Origin: Aliiroseovarius sp. PrR006
Lineage (GTDB): Bacteria; Pseudomonadota; Alphaproteobacteria; Rhodobacterales; Rhodobacteraceae
DNA: 64,000 nt
Direction of reading: 5' to 3'
Assembly (NCBI RefSeq): GCF_010500215.1
Contig: NZ_JAAGOY010000007.1
Location: 900,501 to 964,500 of the forward strand
The first letter of the stretch is position 1; every line of letters starts with the position of its first letter. This document shows, one piece after another, positions 52,288 through 61,716 of this stretch. A program made the translations under genes and the position numbers. Below the pieces are notes generated by a model. The model was not told where the DNA came from, searched no databases, and was given only the letters and a program-made list of their open reading frames with translations.

Positions 52288-53531
52288 ACCACGAACTCGG
52301 CAATGGTTTCATCATCCGTAATGTCCGAGAAGGCAAAGCCGTGCTCTTCTAGCCGCTGCTCTAGCAGGTCGAAGTTTTCAGGTCGGCTGCTTTCAATGCC
52401 CAGCAGGACCGAGCCGAAATTGCGTGCGCTTTTCTTCATGTATTCAAACCGGGCGATGTTATCGTCTGGGCCAAGGATCTGCAGGAAGTCTTTCAGCGCG
52501 CCGGGGCGTTGCGGTAAGCGGAGCAGGAAATATTTCTTTAGCCCGGCAAACCGCTGACCGCGTTCTTTGACATCGGGAAGGCGTTCGAAATCGAAATTCC
52601 CACCCGAGGTGACACAGATCACCGTCTTGCCGCGAATGTCGTCCCGAAGATCCTTCAGGGCGTCAATCGACATTGCGCCTGCGGGCTCTAGCACGACGCC
52701 TTCGACATTCAACATGTCCAAGATGGTCAGGCAAATACGATCCTCGGGCACTGCCAGAAGATGCGCCGGATCGATTGTTTTCAGGACCTCAAAGGTCATC
52801 GCGCCGATCCGGGCGACGGCCGCACCATCGACGAAATTGTCCACGTAATCCAACGTCACCGGCTGCCCGGCCTCCAACGCGGCGCGTAGGCTGGCGCCCC
52901 CGGCGGGTTCGACATAGCGCAGGGCGGTTTCCGGCGCAGTTTCGCTGAGATATTTGGTGACCCCCGACGACAGCCCACCGCCACCAACAGGCAGAATGAC
53001 CAGATCCGGCGCGCGACCAAGCTGCGACACGATCTCGGCGGCGACACTGGCCTGGCCTTCGATCACATCCGTGTCGTCAAAGGGCGACAGAAAATGGCCG
53101 CCCTCGGCGGTGCAATACTCTTGCGCAGCTTTCAGCGTGTCGTCGAAATAGTCCCCAACCAAGCGGATCTCGATGCTGTCCCCGCCGAAGATGCGGGTTT
53201 TCTCGATTTTCTGCTGAGGTGTCGTCACCGGCATGAAAATCACGCCCCGCACGCCGAAGTGGCGGCTGGTAAAGGCCACACCCTGCGCGTGGTTGCCCGC
53301 AGATGCACAGACAAACAAGTCGCGCGACGGGTCCGCAGCCAAAGCCTTGCCCATCGCATTCAACGCGCCGCGGATCTTGTAGCTGCGCACGGGGCTGAGG
53401 TCTTCGCGTTTCAGCCAGATATCAGCGCCATACATCGCAGACAGATGGTCATTCCGCTGCAAGGGCGTGGCGGGGAACAACGCGCGCATTTGCTGTTCGG
53501 CGACGCGGGCTCTTTTCAAAAAATCGCTCAT
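52284..53531 (-). CDS. ilvA: Threonine ammonia-lyase
   Basis: A 415-residue PLP enzyme that converts threonine to 2-oxobutanoate for isoleucine synthesis. The PLP Lys is in SPVRSYKIRGALNAM, the phosphate-binding loop is PVGGGGLSSGV, and a C-terminal ACT-like domain (about 335-415, YFLLRLPQRPGALKDFLQ) is present. I start at 53531 because GGAGAG lies upstream; an ATG at 53579 gives only extra noise. The single ACT-like domain differs from E. coli IlvA, which has two. Confidence 0.92.
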   Translation of the reverse strand: MSDFLKRARVAEQQMRALFPATPLQRNDHLSAMYGADIWLKREDLSPVRSYKIRGALNAMGKALAADPSRDLFVCASAGNHAQGVAFTSRHFGVRGVIFMPVTTPQQKIEKTRIFGGDSIEIRLVGDYFDDTLKAAQEYCTAEGGHFLSPFDDTDVIEGQASVAAEIVSQLGRAPDLVILPVGGGGLSSGVTKYLSETAPETALRYVEPAGGASLRAALEAGQPVTLDYVDNFVDGAAVARIGAMTFEVLKTIDPAHLLAVPEDRICLTILDMLNVEGVVLEPAGAMSIDALKDLRDDIRGKTVICVTSGGNFDFERLPDVKERGQRFAGLKKYFLLRLPQRPGALKDFLQILGPDDNIARFEYMKKSARNFGSVLLGIESSRPENFDLLEQRLEEHGFAFSDITDDETIAEFVV

Positions 53532-53611
53532 GCGTGATCTCTCCATCAAGAGGTGCAGCTTGGCAAGCCAAACCCACAAACGGATGCCTTAAATACGCCT
53601 TAAAGATGTGT

Positions 53612-53625
53612 CTGTTTGGAAACAG
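53612..53625. promoter_or_regulatory. Inverted repeat upstream of the coiled-coil gene
   Basis: CTGTTT-GG-AAACAG is a perfect 6-bp inverted repeat in the 220-bp gap between ilvA and the coiled-coil gene. Two copies of CCCCTAACCC lie near it (53629-53638 and 53681-53690), and TATTAT at 53707-53712 could be the -10 box of the rightward gene. Confidence 0.35.
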
Positions 53626-53751
53626 TCACCCCTAACCCGGCGAAATTGTGCGCATATTTACATGAAATGCTTGCGAGTTTCCCCTAACCCTTTAGCGTGC
53701 CTGTTCTATTATAGCGAGGCCCCCAAACTCTGAACTCACGGAGAGAGCGCA

Positions 53752-54549
53752 ATGAAAACACTCACCAAAGCCGTCATGACAGCACTTGTCACCACACTTG
53801 CAGTACCCGTCGCAAGCACGTCGATCATGCTTGTGTCCGCCAAGCCAGCACTTGCCAAGGGCAAAGATAAAGAAAAAGGCGGTGGCAAGGAAAAACGCGG
53901 CGGTTCCAAATCGCAGGGCGGAGCCAAAGCATCGAACGGAAACGGCGCGGTTCGCAGCACGTTGAAAGGTGCTAATGCCTCGAACGCCAGCGCGCGCGCA
54001 CTGGAAGTCGCCAACGCCAACAGCCGTGTTGGTAAGGCTGCCGCCTATCGCGATGCAACGGTTGCCGCTGACGAAGCAGAAACCGCCGCAGCGACTGCAG
54101 CTGCTGCTGTCGAGACCCACAAAGAAACCGACCCCGGCATCACCGAGGCCGACGCTCAGGTAGCGGTTGATGGGCTGAATGGCCAGCTGAACACCCTGAA
54201 TGATGAGAAAACAGCACTGCAGGGTGAGCTGGATACGCTCAATGCCAAGACCGAGCTGACCGACGAAGAAGCGGCCCGCGTTACCGAGCTGGAAGGTGAA
54301 CTGACCGCCAAAGACGATCAGATTACGCAAACCCAGACCGATCTGACTGCCGCAGAAGACGATCTTGCGACTGCCCAGGCCTACGAGGAAGAGCTGGCAC
54401 GCCTCGAGGACGAAGCTGCATTGGCTGAAGCAGAGGCAGAAGCAGCGGCAGAAGCGCAACACGACTCGCTTCTGGTGCTGACCGACGGCCGTGATATTTC
54501 CGAGGACGAAGCCGCCATGGAAGAGCTGCACGGCAACCTCGGGCTCTGA
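53752..54549 (+). CDS. Exported coiled-coil protein of unknown function
   Basis: A 265-residue protein with a signal peptide (residues 1-35, cleavage near AKPALA). A short Lys/Gly-rich stretch follows (about 36-55, GKDKEKGGGKEKRGG), then Asn/Ala-rich sequence, and a long coiled coil from about 130 to 240 with Leu/Ala heptads (LNTLNDEKTALQGELDTLN). It ends acidic. I do not recognise the family. GGAGAG precedes the start, and a terminator follows, so it is a single gene. Confidence 0.8.
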   Translation: MKTLTKAVMTALVTTLAVPVASTSIMLVSAKPALAKGKDKEKGGGKEKRGGSKSQGGAKASNGNGAVRSTLKGANASNASARALEVANANSRVGKAAAYRDATVAADEAETAAATAAAAVETHKETDPGITEADAQVAVDGLNGQLNTLNDEKTALQGELDTLNAKTELTDEEAARVTELEGELTAKDDQITQTQTDLTAAEDDLATAQAYEEELARLEDEAALAEAEAEAAAEAQHDSLLVLTDGRDISEDEAAMEELHGNLGL

Positions 54550-54577
54550 TCCGATCCGCCGTAGCGCGAAAATTACG

Positions 54578-54604
54578 AAGGGCGGTCCAGTGGGCCGCCC
54601 TTTT
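54578..54604 (+). terminator. Terminator of the coiled-coil gene
   Basis: AAGGGCGG and CCGCCCTT pair perfectly around 9 bases, and the right arm runs into TTTT. Confidence 0.85.
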
Positions 54605-54688
54605 CCATGCAGAACACGCCCTGTGATCCTTGCTCTTTCCCTTAAAAACATATAATCGCCGCGCGATACGCTCGTGAAAGGGAAACCG

Positions 54689-55936
54689 ATGATTTCGTCC
54701 AATACCGCACCGCAAAAGGCACCTAAGAAGGTTGTTCTGGCCTATTCCGGTGGCCTTGATACCTCGATCATCCTGAAATGGCTGCAGACCGAGTATGGCT
54801 GCGAAGTAATCACCTTCACCGCTGACCTTGGTCAGGGCGAAGAGCTGGAGCCCGCACGCAAGAAAGCCGAGCTGCTGGGTATCAAGCCTGAGAACATCCA
54901 CATCGAAGACCTGCGCGAAGAATTTGTGCGCGATTACGTCTTCCCGATGTTCCGCGCCAACGCGCAATATGAAGGCCTGTACCTGCTGGGCACCTCGATC
55001 GCACGTCCGCTGATCTCGAAGCGTCTGGTGGAAATCGCCGCCGAGCACGGCGCAGATGCGGTTAGCCACGGTGCGACCGGCAAGGGCAACGACCAGGTTC
55101 GTTTCGAACTGGCGGCCTACGCGCTGAACCCCGAGATCGTCGTGATCGCCCCGTGGCGTGAGTGGGATCTGGGCTCGCGCACCAAACTGCTGGACTTCGC
55201 CGAGAAGAACCAGATTCCGATCGCCAAGGACAAACGCGGCGAGGCGCCGTTCTCGGTCGACGCAAACCTGCTGCACACCTCGTCGGAAGGTAAAGTTCTG
55301 GAAGACCCGGCCGAGGATGCACCGGACTATGTCTATCAGCGCACCGTGCACCCGGAAGATGCACCGGACACGCCCGAATTCATCGAGATTGAATTCGAAA
55401 AAGGCGATCCCATTGCGATCAACGGCGAAAAGATGTCGCCCGCGACCATCCTGACCGCGCTGAACGAATACGGCCGCAAGCACGGCATTGGCCGTCTGGA
55501 TCTGGTGGAAGGCCGCTATGTTGGCATGAAGTCGCGCGGCATCTACGAGACCCCCGGCGGCACGATCCTTCTGGATGCCCACCGTGGCATCGAGTCGATC
55601 ACCATGGACCGCGGCGCGATGCACCTTAAAGACGAGCTGATGCCGAAATACGCCGAGCTTCTGTATAACGGCTATTGGTTCTCGCCCGAGCGTGAAATGC
55701 TTCAGGCCGCCATCGACCTGAGCCAAGAGCACGTAACCGGCACCGTCCGCATGAAGCTGTACAAAGGCATGGCCCGCGTGGTTGGCCGCTGGTCGGATCA
55801 CTCGCTGTACTCGGAAGAGCACGTGACCTTCGAAGAAGACATGGGCGCTTACGACCAGACCGACGCCGCCGGCTTCATCCAGCTGAACGCGCTGCGTCTG
55901 AAGCTGATCGCGATGCGCAACAAACGCGTCAAGTAA
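54689..55936 (+). CDS. argG: Argininosuccinate synthase
   Basis: A 415-residue enzyme that joins citrulline and aspartate using ATP, the next-to-last step of arginine synthesis. The PP-loop [10 protein letters not shown] is near residue 18, [13 protein letters not shown] lies near 130, and [10 protein letters not shown] and [12 protein letters not shown] are present. I start at 54689 (MISSNTAPQ), where AAAGGGAAACCG is upstream; a GTG at 54674 is also in frame. Length and motifs are normal. A strong terminator follows. Confidence 0.97.
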   Translation: MISSNTAPQKAPKKVVLAYSGGLDTSIILKWLQTEYGCEVITFTADLGQGEELEPARKKAELLGIKPENIHIEDLREEFVRDYVFPMFRANAQYEGLYLLGTSIARPLISKRLVEIAAEHGADAVSHGATGKGNDQVRFELAAYALNPEIVVIAPWREWDLGSRTKLLDFAEKNQIPIAKDKRGEAPFSVDANLLHTSSEGKVLEDPAEDAPDYVYQRTVHPEDAPDTPEFIEIEFEKGDPIAINGEKMSPATILTALNEYGRKHGIGRLDLVEGRYVGMKSRGIYETPGGTILLDAHRGIESITMDRGAMHLKDELMPKYAELLYNGYWFSPEREMLQAAIDLSQEHVTGTVRMKLYKGMARVVGRWSDHSLYSEEHVTFEEDMGAYDQTDAAGFIQLNALRLKLIAMRNKRVK

Positions 55937-55968
55937 ACTCGCGCCACGTCACTGTGGACCGCGTTCGA

Positions 55969-55997
55969 ACGCCCCCGTATCACGCGGGGGCGTTTTT
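55969..55997 (+). terminator. Terminator of argG
   Basis: ACGCCCCCG and CGGGGGCGT pair perfectly with a 7-base loop, and TTTTT follows, 33 bp after the stop. Confidence 0.92.
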
Positions 55998-56012
55998 ACA
56001 TGAGGACTTCCA

Positions 56013-56300
56013 ATGCCCCTAACCCCTATCGTCGAAAAAATCGAACGTGGCCTGACCAAGGTGTCGTTCGAGGATAGCCTGAAGCTGGACTGCGGCGAGG
56101 ACGGCGTGATCGTTCTGCAGGACGGGGTTTTGTCGCGGGAAGACGTGGACACGGATTGCACCATCGCCATGTCGCATGCCAATTTGCAGAAGCTGATGAA
56201 GGGCGATCTGAACCCGATGACCGCCTTCATGACAGGCAAGATCAAAGTCTCGGGCGATGTGTCGATCGCGATGCGTCTGGGGCAGCTTTTGAAGGGCTAA
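56013..56300 (+). CDS. SCP2 sterol-carrier-type protein
   Basis: A 95-residue single-domain SCP2 protein with VILQDGVLSREDVDTDCTIAMS and MKGDLNPMTAFMTGKIKV, the usual SCP2 pattern, ending AMRLGQLLKG. Such small proteins bind lipids or fatty acyl groups; the ligand is unknown here. It begins 15 bp after the argG terminator and converges with the ribokinase gene. Confidence 0.9.
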   Translation: MPLTPIVEKIERGLTKVSFEDSLKLDCGEDGVIVLQDGVLSREDVDTDCTIAMSHANLQKLMKGDLNPMTAFMTGKIKVSGDVSIAMRLGQLLKG

Positions 56301-56306
56301 AAGACC

Positions 56307-57179
56307 CTATTTCTGCAGAAAGTGGTCCACCTCGTCCCGTGTGGGGATCGCATCTGCGGTGCCAAACCGCGTGACCTTGATGGCTGAGGCTGCGGAACCA
56401 AGCCGCATGGCTTCTTCCGGTGACATCCCTTGATCCAGCCCCGCGGCAACATAGCCGATAAAGCAATCCCCCGCGCCGGTCGTATCTACAGGCGTCACGG
56501 AGAAAGCCGGAACCCGCGCGGTCTCCACCCCGTATTCCATCCAAACTGCTCCGTCCGCTCCTTTGGTGATCAACACCACGGGCACCTCAAGGTCCGCAAG
56601 CCCCACGCCCAGCGCGTCGGTTAGCTGCTGCGCCTCCACCTCGTTCAGCACCAACATATCGGTGACAGACAGCATTGCTTTCGCATCCTCGGCCACAAAG
56701 GGCGCGGCAGAATAGATGACACGCATGCCTTTTGACTTTGCAAGCGTTGCCGCCTCGACCGTCAGGGCGGTTTCGTTTTGCAAAATCAGCGTGTCGTCCG
56801 GCCCAGCATCGGACAAAGCCCCCGCCACATGATCCTGAGAGAATGCGCGATTTGCGCCGGGATAGAGAATGATTTGGTTCTCGCCCTCGGGATCAATCAG
56901 AATGTTTGCGTGGCCTGTTGCAACCTCGGCGCGCGTGATGTGGCGCGTGTCAACCCCGGCTTTCGTCAGCACCTCGATACACCAATCGCCCTCGGGACCA
57001 ACCGCCCCGATATGGCGCACCTGCGCTCCGGCGCGCGCGCTGGCAACAGATTGATTTGCGCCCTTCCCGCCCAATCCGACGGAATGCTCCTCTGCGGCCA
57101 AGGTTTCCCCCGGTGCGGGCATATGCGGGACGCGATAGAAGTTATCGATGTTGATAGATCCGAGGTTGAATAGGGTCAC
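56307..57179 (-). CDS. rbsK: Ribokinase (PfkB family)
   Basis: A 290-residue sugar kinase. N-terminal LGSINIDNFYRVPHMPAPGE and GGKGANQSVASARAG are PfkB signature 1 sequence; the C-terminal signature is VDTTGAGDCFIGYVAAG with the catalytic Asp. Ribose is the likely substrate, since GGKGANQ is typical of ribokinase, but no other ribose gene is adjacent. The start is GTG at 57179, with AAGGAGG 7 bases upstream. Confidence 0.88.
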   Translation of the reverse strand: MTLFNLGSINIDNFYRVPHMPAPGETLAAEEHSVGLGGKGANQSVASARAGAQVRHIGAVGPEGDWCIEVLTKAGVDTRHITRAEVATGHANILIDPEGENQIILYPGANRAFSQDHVAGALSDAGPDDTLILQNETALTVEAATLAKSKGMRVIYSAAPFVAEDAKAMLSVTDMLVLNEVEAQQLTDALGVGLADLEVPVVLITKGADGAVWMEYGVETARVPAFSVTPVDTTGAGDCFIGYVAAGLDQGMSPEEAMRLGSAASAIKVTRFGTADAIPTRDEVDHFLQK

Positions 57180-57290
57180 GCGGCGCCTCCTTGCCTGTCC
57201 ACGTTAGCGCGCTTGCCCGCAGGCGCAAGTCGCGCGTAGCATGACGGGGAAACGCCTTGTTTTATTCACCTTTCTGAATGTCATTTCGCT

Positions 57291-57310
57291 ATTGTATTCC
57301 ATTGTATACC
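57291..57310 (+). promoter_or_regulatory. Tandem 10-bp direct repeat before the isocitrate dehydrogenase gene
   Basis: ATTGTATTCC is followed at once by ATTGTATACC, a 10-bp period that equals about one DNA turn. GTATAC inside the second unit is itself a palindrome. It lies 44-63 bp before the start, overlapping the likely promoter. Confidence 0.4.
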
Positions 57311-57353
57311 GTATATATCAGGCGCAAACGCGCGCATCACCATGGAGATGACC

Positions 57354-58370
57354 ATGACAAAGATCCAAGCCACCTTGATCCCCGGCGATGGGATTGGCCC
57401 CGAAATCACCGAAGCCGTAACCGCCATTCTGGACAAGATGGGCAGCCCGTTTGAATGGGATGTGCAGCAGGCGGGCATGACCGCATTTGAATCTGAGGGC
57501 ACCCCCCTTCCCGAAGCCACGCTGGACAGCATCCGCAAAACCAAGCTGGCGCTGAAAGGTCCGCTGACCACGCCCGTTGGCGGTGGCTTCAAGTCGATCA
57601 ACCTGCAACTGCGCCAGGCGTTCAACCTGTATGCCAACGTCCGCCCGACCAAAACGATCAAGCTGGATGGGCGTTTTGACAACGTCGACATGGTGATCTT
57701 CCGCGAGAACCTGGAAGGGTATTACATCTCGGACGAAGGCTACATGGAGCACAATGGCGATCCCGAGGGGAAGGTGTTCTCGACCGGCTATAACACCAAG
57801 GAAGGCGCACAGCGCATCACCCGCGCGGCGTTCGAATATGCGCTGGCGAACGGACGCAAGAAAGTGTCCATCGTGCACAAGGCGAACATCCTGAAGCTGC
57901 TGTCCGGCATGTTTCTGGAAGAAGCCCGCAAAATCGCCCAAGAATACGAAGGCCGCGTCGATTTCGACGAGCGCATCGTAGATGCCTGCGCCATGCAGAT
58001 GGTTATGTACCCCGACGCGTTCGACGTGATCGTCACCACCAACCTGTTTGGCGACATCCTGTCGGATCTGGCCGCCGGTCTGGTGGGCGGTCTGGGTCTA
58101 GCCCCGGGCGCGAACATCGGCAAAGACGCCGCCATCTTCGAGGCCGTCCACGGATCAGCCCCCGATATCGCAGGCCAGCAGAAGGCAAATCCCTGTGCCT
58201 TCCTGATGGCCGCGGGCCTGATGTTGGAGCATGTGGGCAAACCCGAAGACGCCCAGCGCCTGAAGAAAGCGGTGATCGACACCGTACAGGCGAAAGACCG
58301 CGTGACCCCTGATCTGGGCGGCACCGGCAACACGATGTCGATTGCCGAAGCGATCATGGATCGACTTTAA
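57354..58370 (+). CDS. Isocitrate dehydrogenase, dimeric beta-decarboxylating family (probably NAD-dependent)
   Basis: A 338-residue member of the isocitrate/isopropylmalate dehydrogenase family. GDGIGPEIT is at the start, KGPLTTPVGGGFKSINLQLR carries the substrate-binding Ser/Asn/Arg set, and FRENLEGYY, IVHKANILK, DAFDVIVTTNLFGDILSD and the nucleotide-binding FEAVHGSAPDIAG follow. The GPLTTPVGGG and SINLQLR patterns favour isocitrate over isopropylmalate. NAD use is likely from similarity to IDH3-type enzymes but is not certain. GGAG lies 8 bases before 57354; two earlier in-frame ATGs exist. The next gene encodes an unrelated isocitrate dehydrogenase. Confidence 0.85.
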   Translation: MTKIQATLIPGDGIGPEITEAVTAILDKMGSPFEWDVQQAGMTAFESEGTPLPEATLDSIRKTKLALKGPLTTPVGGGFKSINLQLRQAFNLYANVRPTKTIKLDGRFDNVDMVIFRENLEGYYISDEGYMEHNGDPEGKVFSTGYNTKEGAQRITRAAFEYALANGRKKVSIVHKANILKLLSGMFLEEARKIAQEYEGRVDFDERIVDACAMQMVMYPDAFDVIVTTNLFGDILSDLAAGLVGGLGLAPGANIGKDAAIFEAVHGSAPDIAGQQKANPCAFLMAAGLMLEHVGKPEDAQRLKKAVIDTVQAKDRVTPDLGGTGNTMSIAEAIMDRL

Positions 58371-58379
58371 GCATTCATT

Positions 58380-58409
58380 GGGGTCGCGGCTTGGGCTGCG
58401 ACCCTTTTT
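58380..58409 (+). terminator. Terminator between the two isocitrate dehydrogenase genes
   Basis: GGGTCGC and GCGACCC pair with a short inner stem and are followed by TTTTT. A second weaker stem (GGGC...GCCC, then eight T residues up to about 58440) lies just after it, so transcription of the two genes is probably separate. Confidence 0.85.
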
Positions 58410-58541
58410 CTTGGGGCTGTTAGCGCTCCGCCCTTTTTTTCTTCACGGGTTTTGTGTAAGGGAAAGGGGAAATCCCACCTTTCGCCGTTCAGGGCATTGG
58501 CCCCGTGGCGAAGTTTTCCGCGAAAAAAGAGGTGTTCTAAA

Positions 58542-60758
58542 ATGACCGATAAATCGCAAGCAGACATTCTGTATACAATTGTAGACGAAGCGCCCGAACT
58601 GGCCTCGGCCTCGTTCCTGCCGATCATCCGCAAGTTCGTTTCCGCCGCGGGAATCACCGTTGGCACGCCGGACATTTCTCTGGCCGGCCGCATCATCGCG
58701 ACCTTCCCCGAGAACCTGACCGACGATCAGCGCCAGTCGGATGATCTGGCCGCACTGGGCGAGCTGGTGAAAACCCCCGGTGCAAACGTGATCAAGCTGC
58801 CGAACATCTCGGCCTCGGTCCCGCAGCTGGTTGCCGCCATCGAAGAACTGCAGGGTCAGGGTTACAACATCCCGTCCTACCCGGAAGATCCCTCGACCGA
58901 CGAAGAAAAAGCCATCCGCGCCCGCTACGACGGCATCAAGGGGTCCGCTGTGAACCCTGTTCTGCGCGAAGGCAACTCGGACCGCCGTTCGGCCCGCGCT
59001 GTTAAGAACTTTGCCCAGAACAACCCGCATTCGATGGGTGCTTGGGAATCGTCCTCGAAGACCAAAGTGTCGTCCATGCCGGGCAACGACTTCTACGCCA
59101 ACGAAGTTTCGGCCACCATCTCGGCCGCTCAGGCGGGTGACGCGAAAATCGAATTCGTCGGCAAAGACGGCTCGACCACCGTTCTGAAAGACGGCTGGCC
59201 GTTGGAAGAAGGCACCATCGCGGATGCGACCTTCATGTCGGCGAAAGCTCTGGGGTCTTTCCTGGCCGAGGCCATTGAAGACACCAAGAAAGACGGCACC
59301 ATGTTCTCGCTTCACATGAAAGCGACCATGATGAAAGTGTCGGACCCGATCATCTTTGGCCACGCTGTCAAAGCATGGCTTGGTCCGGTTTGGGACAAGC
59401 ACGGTGAGGCGATTGCCGCTGCCGGCGGTTCGCCGAACTCGGGTCTGGGTGCGGTTCTGGACGCCATCAACAGCTTGGACAACGCAGACGAAATCAACGC
59501 GGAAATCGCTGCTCTGGATCGTCCGTCGATGTACATGGTCGACAGCGACAAAGGCATCACCAACCTGCACGTGCCGTCGGACGTGATCATCGACGCCTCG
59601 ATGCCTGCCGTGATCCGCGCTGGCGGTAAAGGCTGGGACGAGACCGGCGCGAAAGGCGACACCAACTGCGTGATCCCCGACCGCTGTTATGCCACCGTCT
59701 ATGACGAAACCATCAACTTCTTCAAAGCCAACGGCGCGCTGGACGTGACCACCGCTGGTTCGGTGGCAAACGTTGGCCTGATGGCTCAGAAAGCGGAAGA
59801 GTACGGCTCGCACCCGACCACGTTTGAAGCTCCTGCTGATGGCACCATCCGCGTCGTGACCGCCAATGGCGACACGCTGCACAGCCACGACGTTGAAGCC
59901 GGTGACATCTGGCGTTCGTGCACCGTGAAGAAGGCTCCGATCGAAAACTGGATCGAGCTGGCCCTTGACCGTCAGCGCCTGACCGGTTCGGAAGCGATCT
60001 TCTGGCTGGACGCAAACCGCGCACACGATGCTGAGCTGATCAAATACGTGACCCCGGCACTGGAAGCTGCTGGCAAAGCCGACCTGTTCCAGATCATGGC
60101 CCCGCGTGAAGCTACCGCGCAGTCGCTGAAAACCATCACGGCTGGCAACGACAGCATCGCAATCACCGGCAACGTGCTGCGTGACTACCTGACCGACCTG
60201 TTCCCGATCCTGGAACTGGGCACCTCGGCCAAGATGCTGTCGATCGTGAAGCTGATGAAAGGTGGCGGTCTGTTCGAAACCGGCGCGGGTGGTTCGGCTC
60301 CGAAGCACGTTCAGCAGCTGGTTGAGGAAAACCACCTGCGTTGGGACTCGATGGGCGAGTTCTGTGCGCTAGGTGAAAGCCTGAACTTCCTGGCAGACGT
60401 TAAGGGCAACGCCAAAGCGGGTGTTCTGGGTGCCGCTGCCGAAGCTGCGACCCAAGGCATTCTGGACAACAACAACTCGCCGTCGCGCAAAGTTGGCCAG
60501 CCGGACAACCGCGACAGCCACTATTGGTTCGCACGTTACTGGGCAGACGCCTTGGCCGCACAGTCGGATGACGCAGATCTAGCGGCCGAGTTCGCTCCGG
60601 TTGCAAAGGCGCTGGCCGACGGTGAAGAAGCCATCCTGGCCGAGCTGGCAGCAGCTCAGGGTCCGGCAGCCGATATCGGCGGCTACTTCCGCCCTTCGGT
60701 CGAACTGAAAGCCAAAGTGATGCGCCCCTCGGCCACGCTGAACGCGATCATCGACTAA
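58542..60758 (+). CDS. icd: Monomeric NADP-dependent isocitrate dehydrogenase
   Basis: A 738-residue enzyme of the monomeric IDH-II family, unrelated in sequence to the dimeric enzyme encoded just upstream. Typical stretches are [73 protein letters not shown] and [14 protein letters not shown]. It oxidises isocitrate to 2-oxoglutarate and makes NADPH. I start at 58542 (MTDKSQAD), with AGAGG upstream; a frame from 58452 crosses the intergenic region. Codon use is strongly biased, as in a highly expressed gene. Confidence 0.96.
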   Translation: MTDKSQADILYTIVDEAPELASASFLPIIRKFVSAAGITVGTPDISLAGRIIATFPENLTDDQRQSDDLAALGELVKTPGANVIKLPNISASVPQLVAAIEELQGQGYNIPSYPEDPSTDEEKAIRARYDGIKGSAVNPVLREGNSDRRSARAVKNFAQNNPHSMGAWESSSKTKVSSMPGNDFYANEVSATISAAQAGDAKIEFVGKDGSTTVLKDGWPLEEGTIADATFMSAKALGSFLAEAIEDTKKDGTMFSLHMKATMMKVSDPIIFGHAVKAWLGPVWDKHGEAIAAAGGSPNSGLGAVLDAINSLDNADEINAEIAALDRPSMYMVDSDKGITNLHVPSDVIIDASMPAVIRAGGKGWDETGAKGDTNCVIPDRCYATVYDETINFFKANGALDVTTAGSVANVGLMAQKAEEYGSHPTTFEAPADGTIRVVTANGDTLHSHDVEAGDIWRSCTVKKAPIENWIELALDRQRLTGSEAIFWLDANRAHDAELIKYVTPALEAAGKADLFQIMAPREATAQSLKTITAGNDSIAITGNVLRDYLTDLFPILELGTSAKMLSIVKLMKGGGLFETGAGGSAPKHVQQLVEENHLRWDSMGEFCALGESLNFLADVKGNAKAGVLGAAAEAATQGILDNNNSPSRKVGQPDNRDSHYWFARYWADALAAQSDDADLAAEFAPVAKALADGEEAILAELAAAQGPAADIGGYFRPSVELKAKVMRPSATLNAIID

Positions 60759-60778
60759 GTTAGTCTCTAAATCACCTG

Positions 60779-60805
60779 AAAACCCCGTCCTCGTGGCGGG
60801 GTTTT
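60779..60805. terminator. Terminator after the monomeric isocitrate dehydrogenase gene
   Basis: AAAACCCCG and CGGGGTTTT pair perfectly around 9 bases. A and T runs on both sides allow it to work in both directions, which suits the convergent gene next to it. Confidence 0.9.
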
Positions 60806-60810
60806 CTATT

Positions 60811-61674
60811 TTAGGGGGTCTGTGTCACGACGCCGGATTGGCGCAAGAACCCGTGTTCCGGAAACCAGATGTCGCTAGATGGGGTGTCATACACGCGCGC
60901 GACGAAATCCTCCGAAACGCCCTGCCCCAGCATGAACTCCCGATCCCGCGCTTGCTCGACCTCGATATTGAATCCTGGCAACCGCTGCGCGTTCTCCAGT
61001 AGATAGCCGTGAAATCCCAACCGCGCGTCTGGTCCAAGCTGCCGCTGCCCTCCTGCGATGAACACCAAAGTGCAGGCCGAGCTACACGTATCGTCCACAT
61101 GGGTCGTCATCCCAAGCGTCGCGATCAACTTCGCCAAACCCCGCGCTTCGAACACATTCCCACCGTCGCTTTTCAGGGTGATGCGTGCGGGGATCGGCCC
61201 TTGCGCCAGTTCCCGGCCCAGCGCCTTGGTCACGCCCAACACAATCTGCCCTTGGAACAGCAGGTTTCCATCAGGTTGTCGTATGATCTGGTACTCGGCC
61301 TGCCGTTCTAGCGCCTTGCGCTCAGCAAAACTGGGACCATCGTCAATCGGACGCGTCGCCAGTCCCAAGGCCCACCATTGCGACACCACGACGAACACAG
61401 CAATGACCAAACCAATCATCCCGCCCCATGTGGGCAGCATAGACCCGGTATCGCGCACCCGCGCCTCGGCCGCGCGGAAATAGCCGACGCTTTGCCACAG
61501 CAGACACAGCGCATCAGCGCCAATCATCGCCGCAGCCACCAAAATCGAAATCGGGGCGGCGCTGAGAGCCAGCAAAATAAGGACATAGAGCGCCAGCCGC
61601 ACGCCAACGCCATTCACCAAAAAGCTTTGCCACAGCGGATGCTGCCCGCGCAGATGGTTCAGAAAATACCGCAT
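60811..61674 (-). CDS. Membrane protein with ClpP/crotonase-like domain
   Basis: A 287-residue protein with three membrane segments (about 27-45, 45-65 and 83-105) and a C-terminal domain (about 135-280) of the periplasmic ClpP-like type (COG3904-like). ITLKSDGGNVFEARGLAKLI and DDTCSSACTLVFIAGGQR, the latter holding a likely Ser nucleophile between two Cys residues, are followed by RLGFHGY. A membrane-anchored serine protease-like function is likely but unproven. It is convergent with icd. Confidence 0.75.
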   Translation of the reverse strand: MRYFLNHLRGQHPLWQSFLVNGVGVRLALYVLILLALSAAPISILVAAAMIGADALCLLWQSVGYFRAAEARVRDTGSMLPTWGGMIGLVIAVFVVVSQWWALGLATRPIDDGPSFAERKALERQAEYQIIRQPDGNLLFQGQIVLGVTKALGRELAQGPIPARITLKSDGGNVFEARGLAKLIATLGMTTHVDDTCSSACTLVFIAGGQRQLGPDARLGFHGYLLENAQRLPGFNIEVEQARDREFMLGQGVSEDFVARVYDTPSSDIWFPEHGFLRQSGVVTQTP

Positions 61675-61716
61675 CGGACAAGCCTAGGGCCGCCTCAGCG
61701 TGCAAGTCAAACTGCG

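Noticed and set aside
54323-55822. Long open frame (about 500 codons) opposite argG
   Set aside because: Same cause: biased codons in argG leave the opposite frame free of stops. The reading also crosses the argG promoter and terminator.
58443-60335. Long open frame (about 630 codons) on the strand opposite the monomeric isocitrate dehydrogenase gene
   Set aside because: It is a shadow of the strongly biased codon use of the real gene; its sequence is rich in Arg, Val and His and has no protein-like domains or ribosome site.
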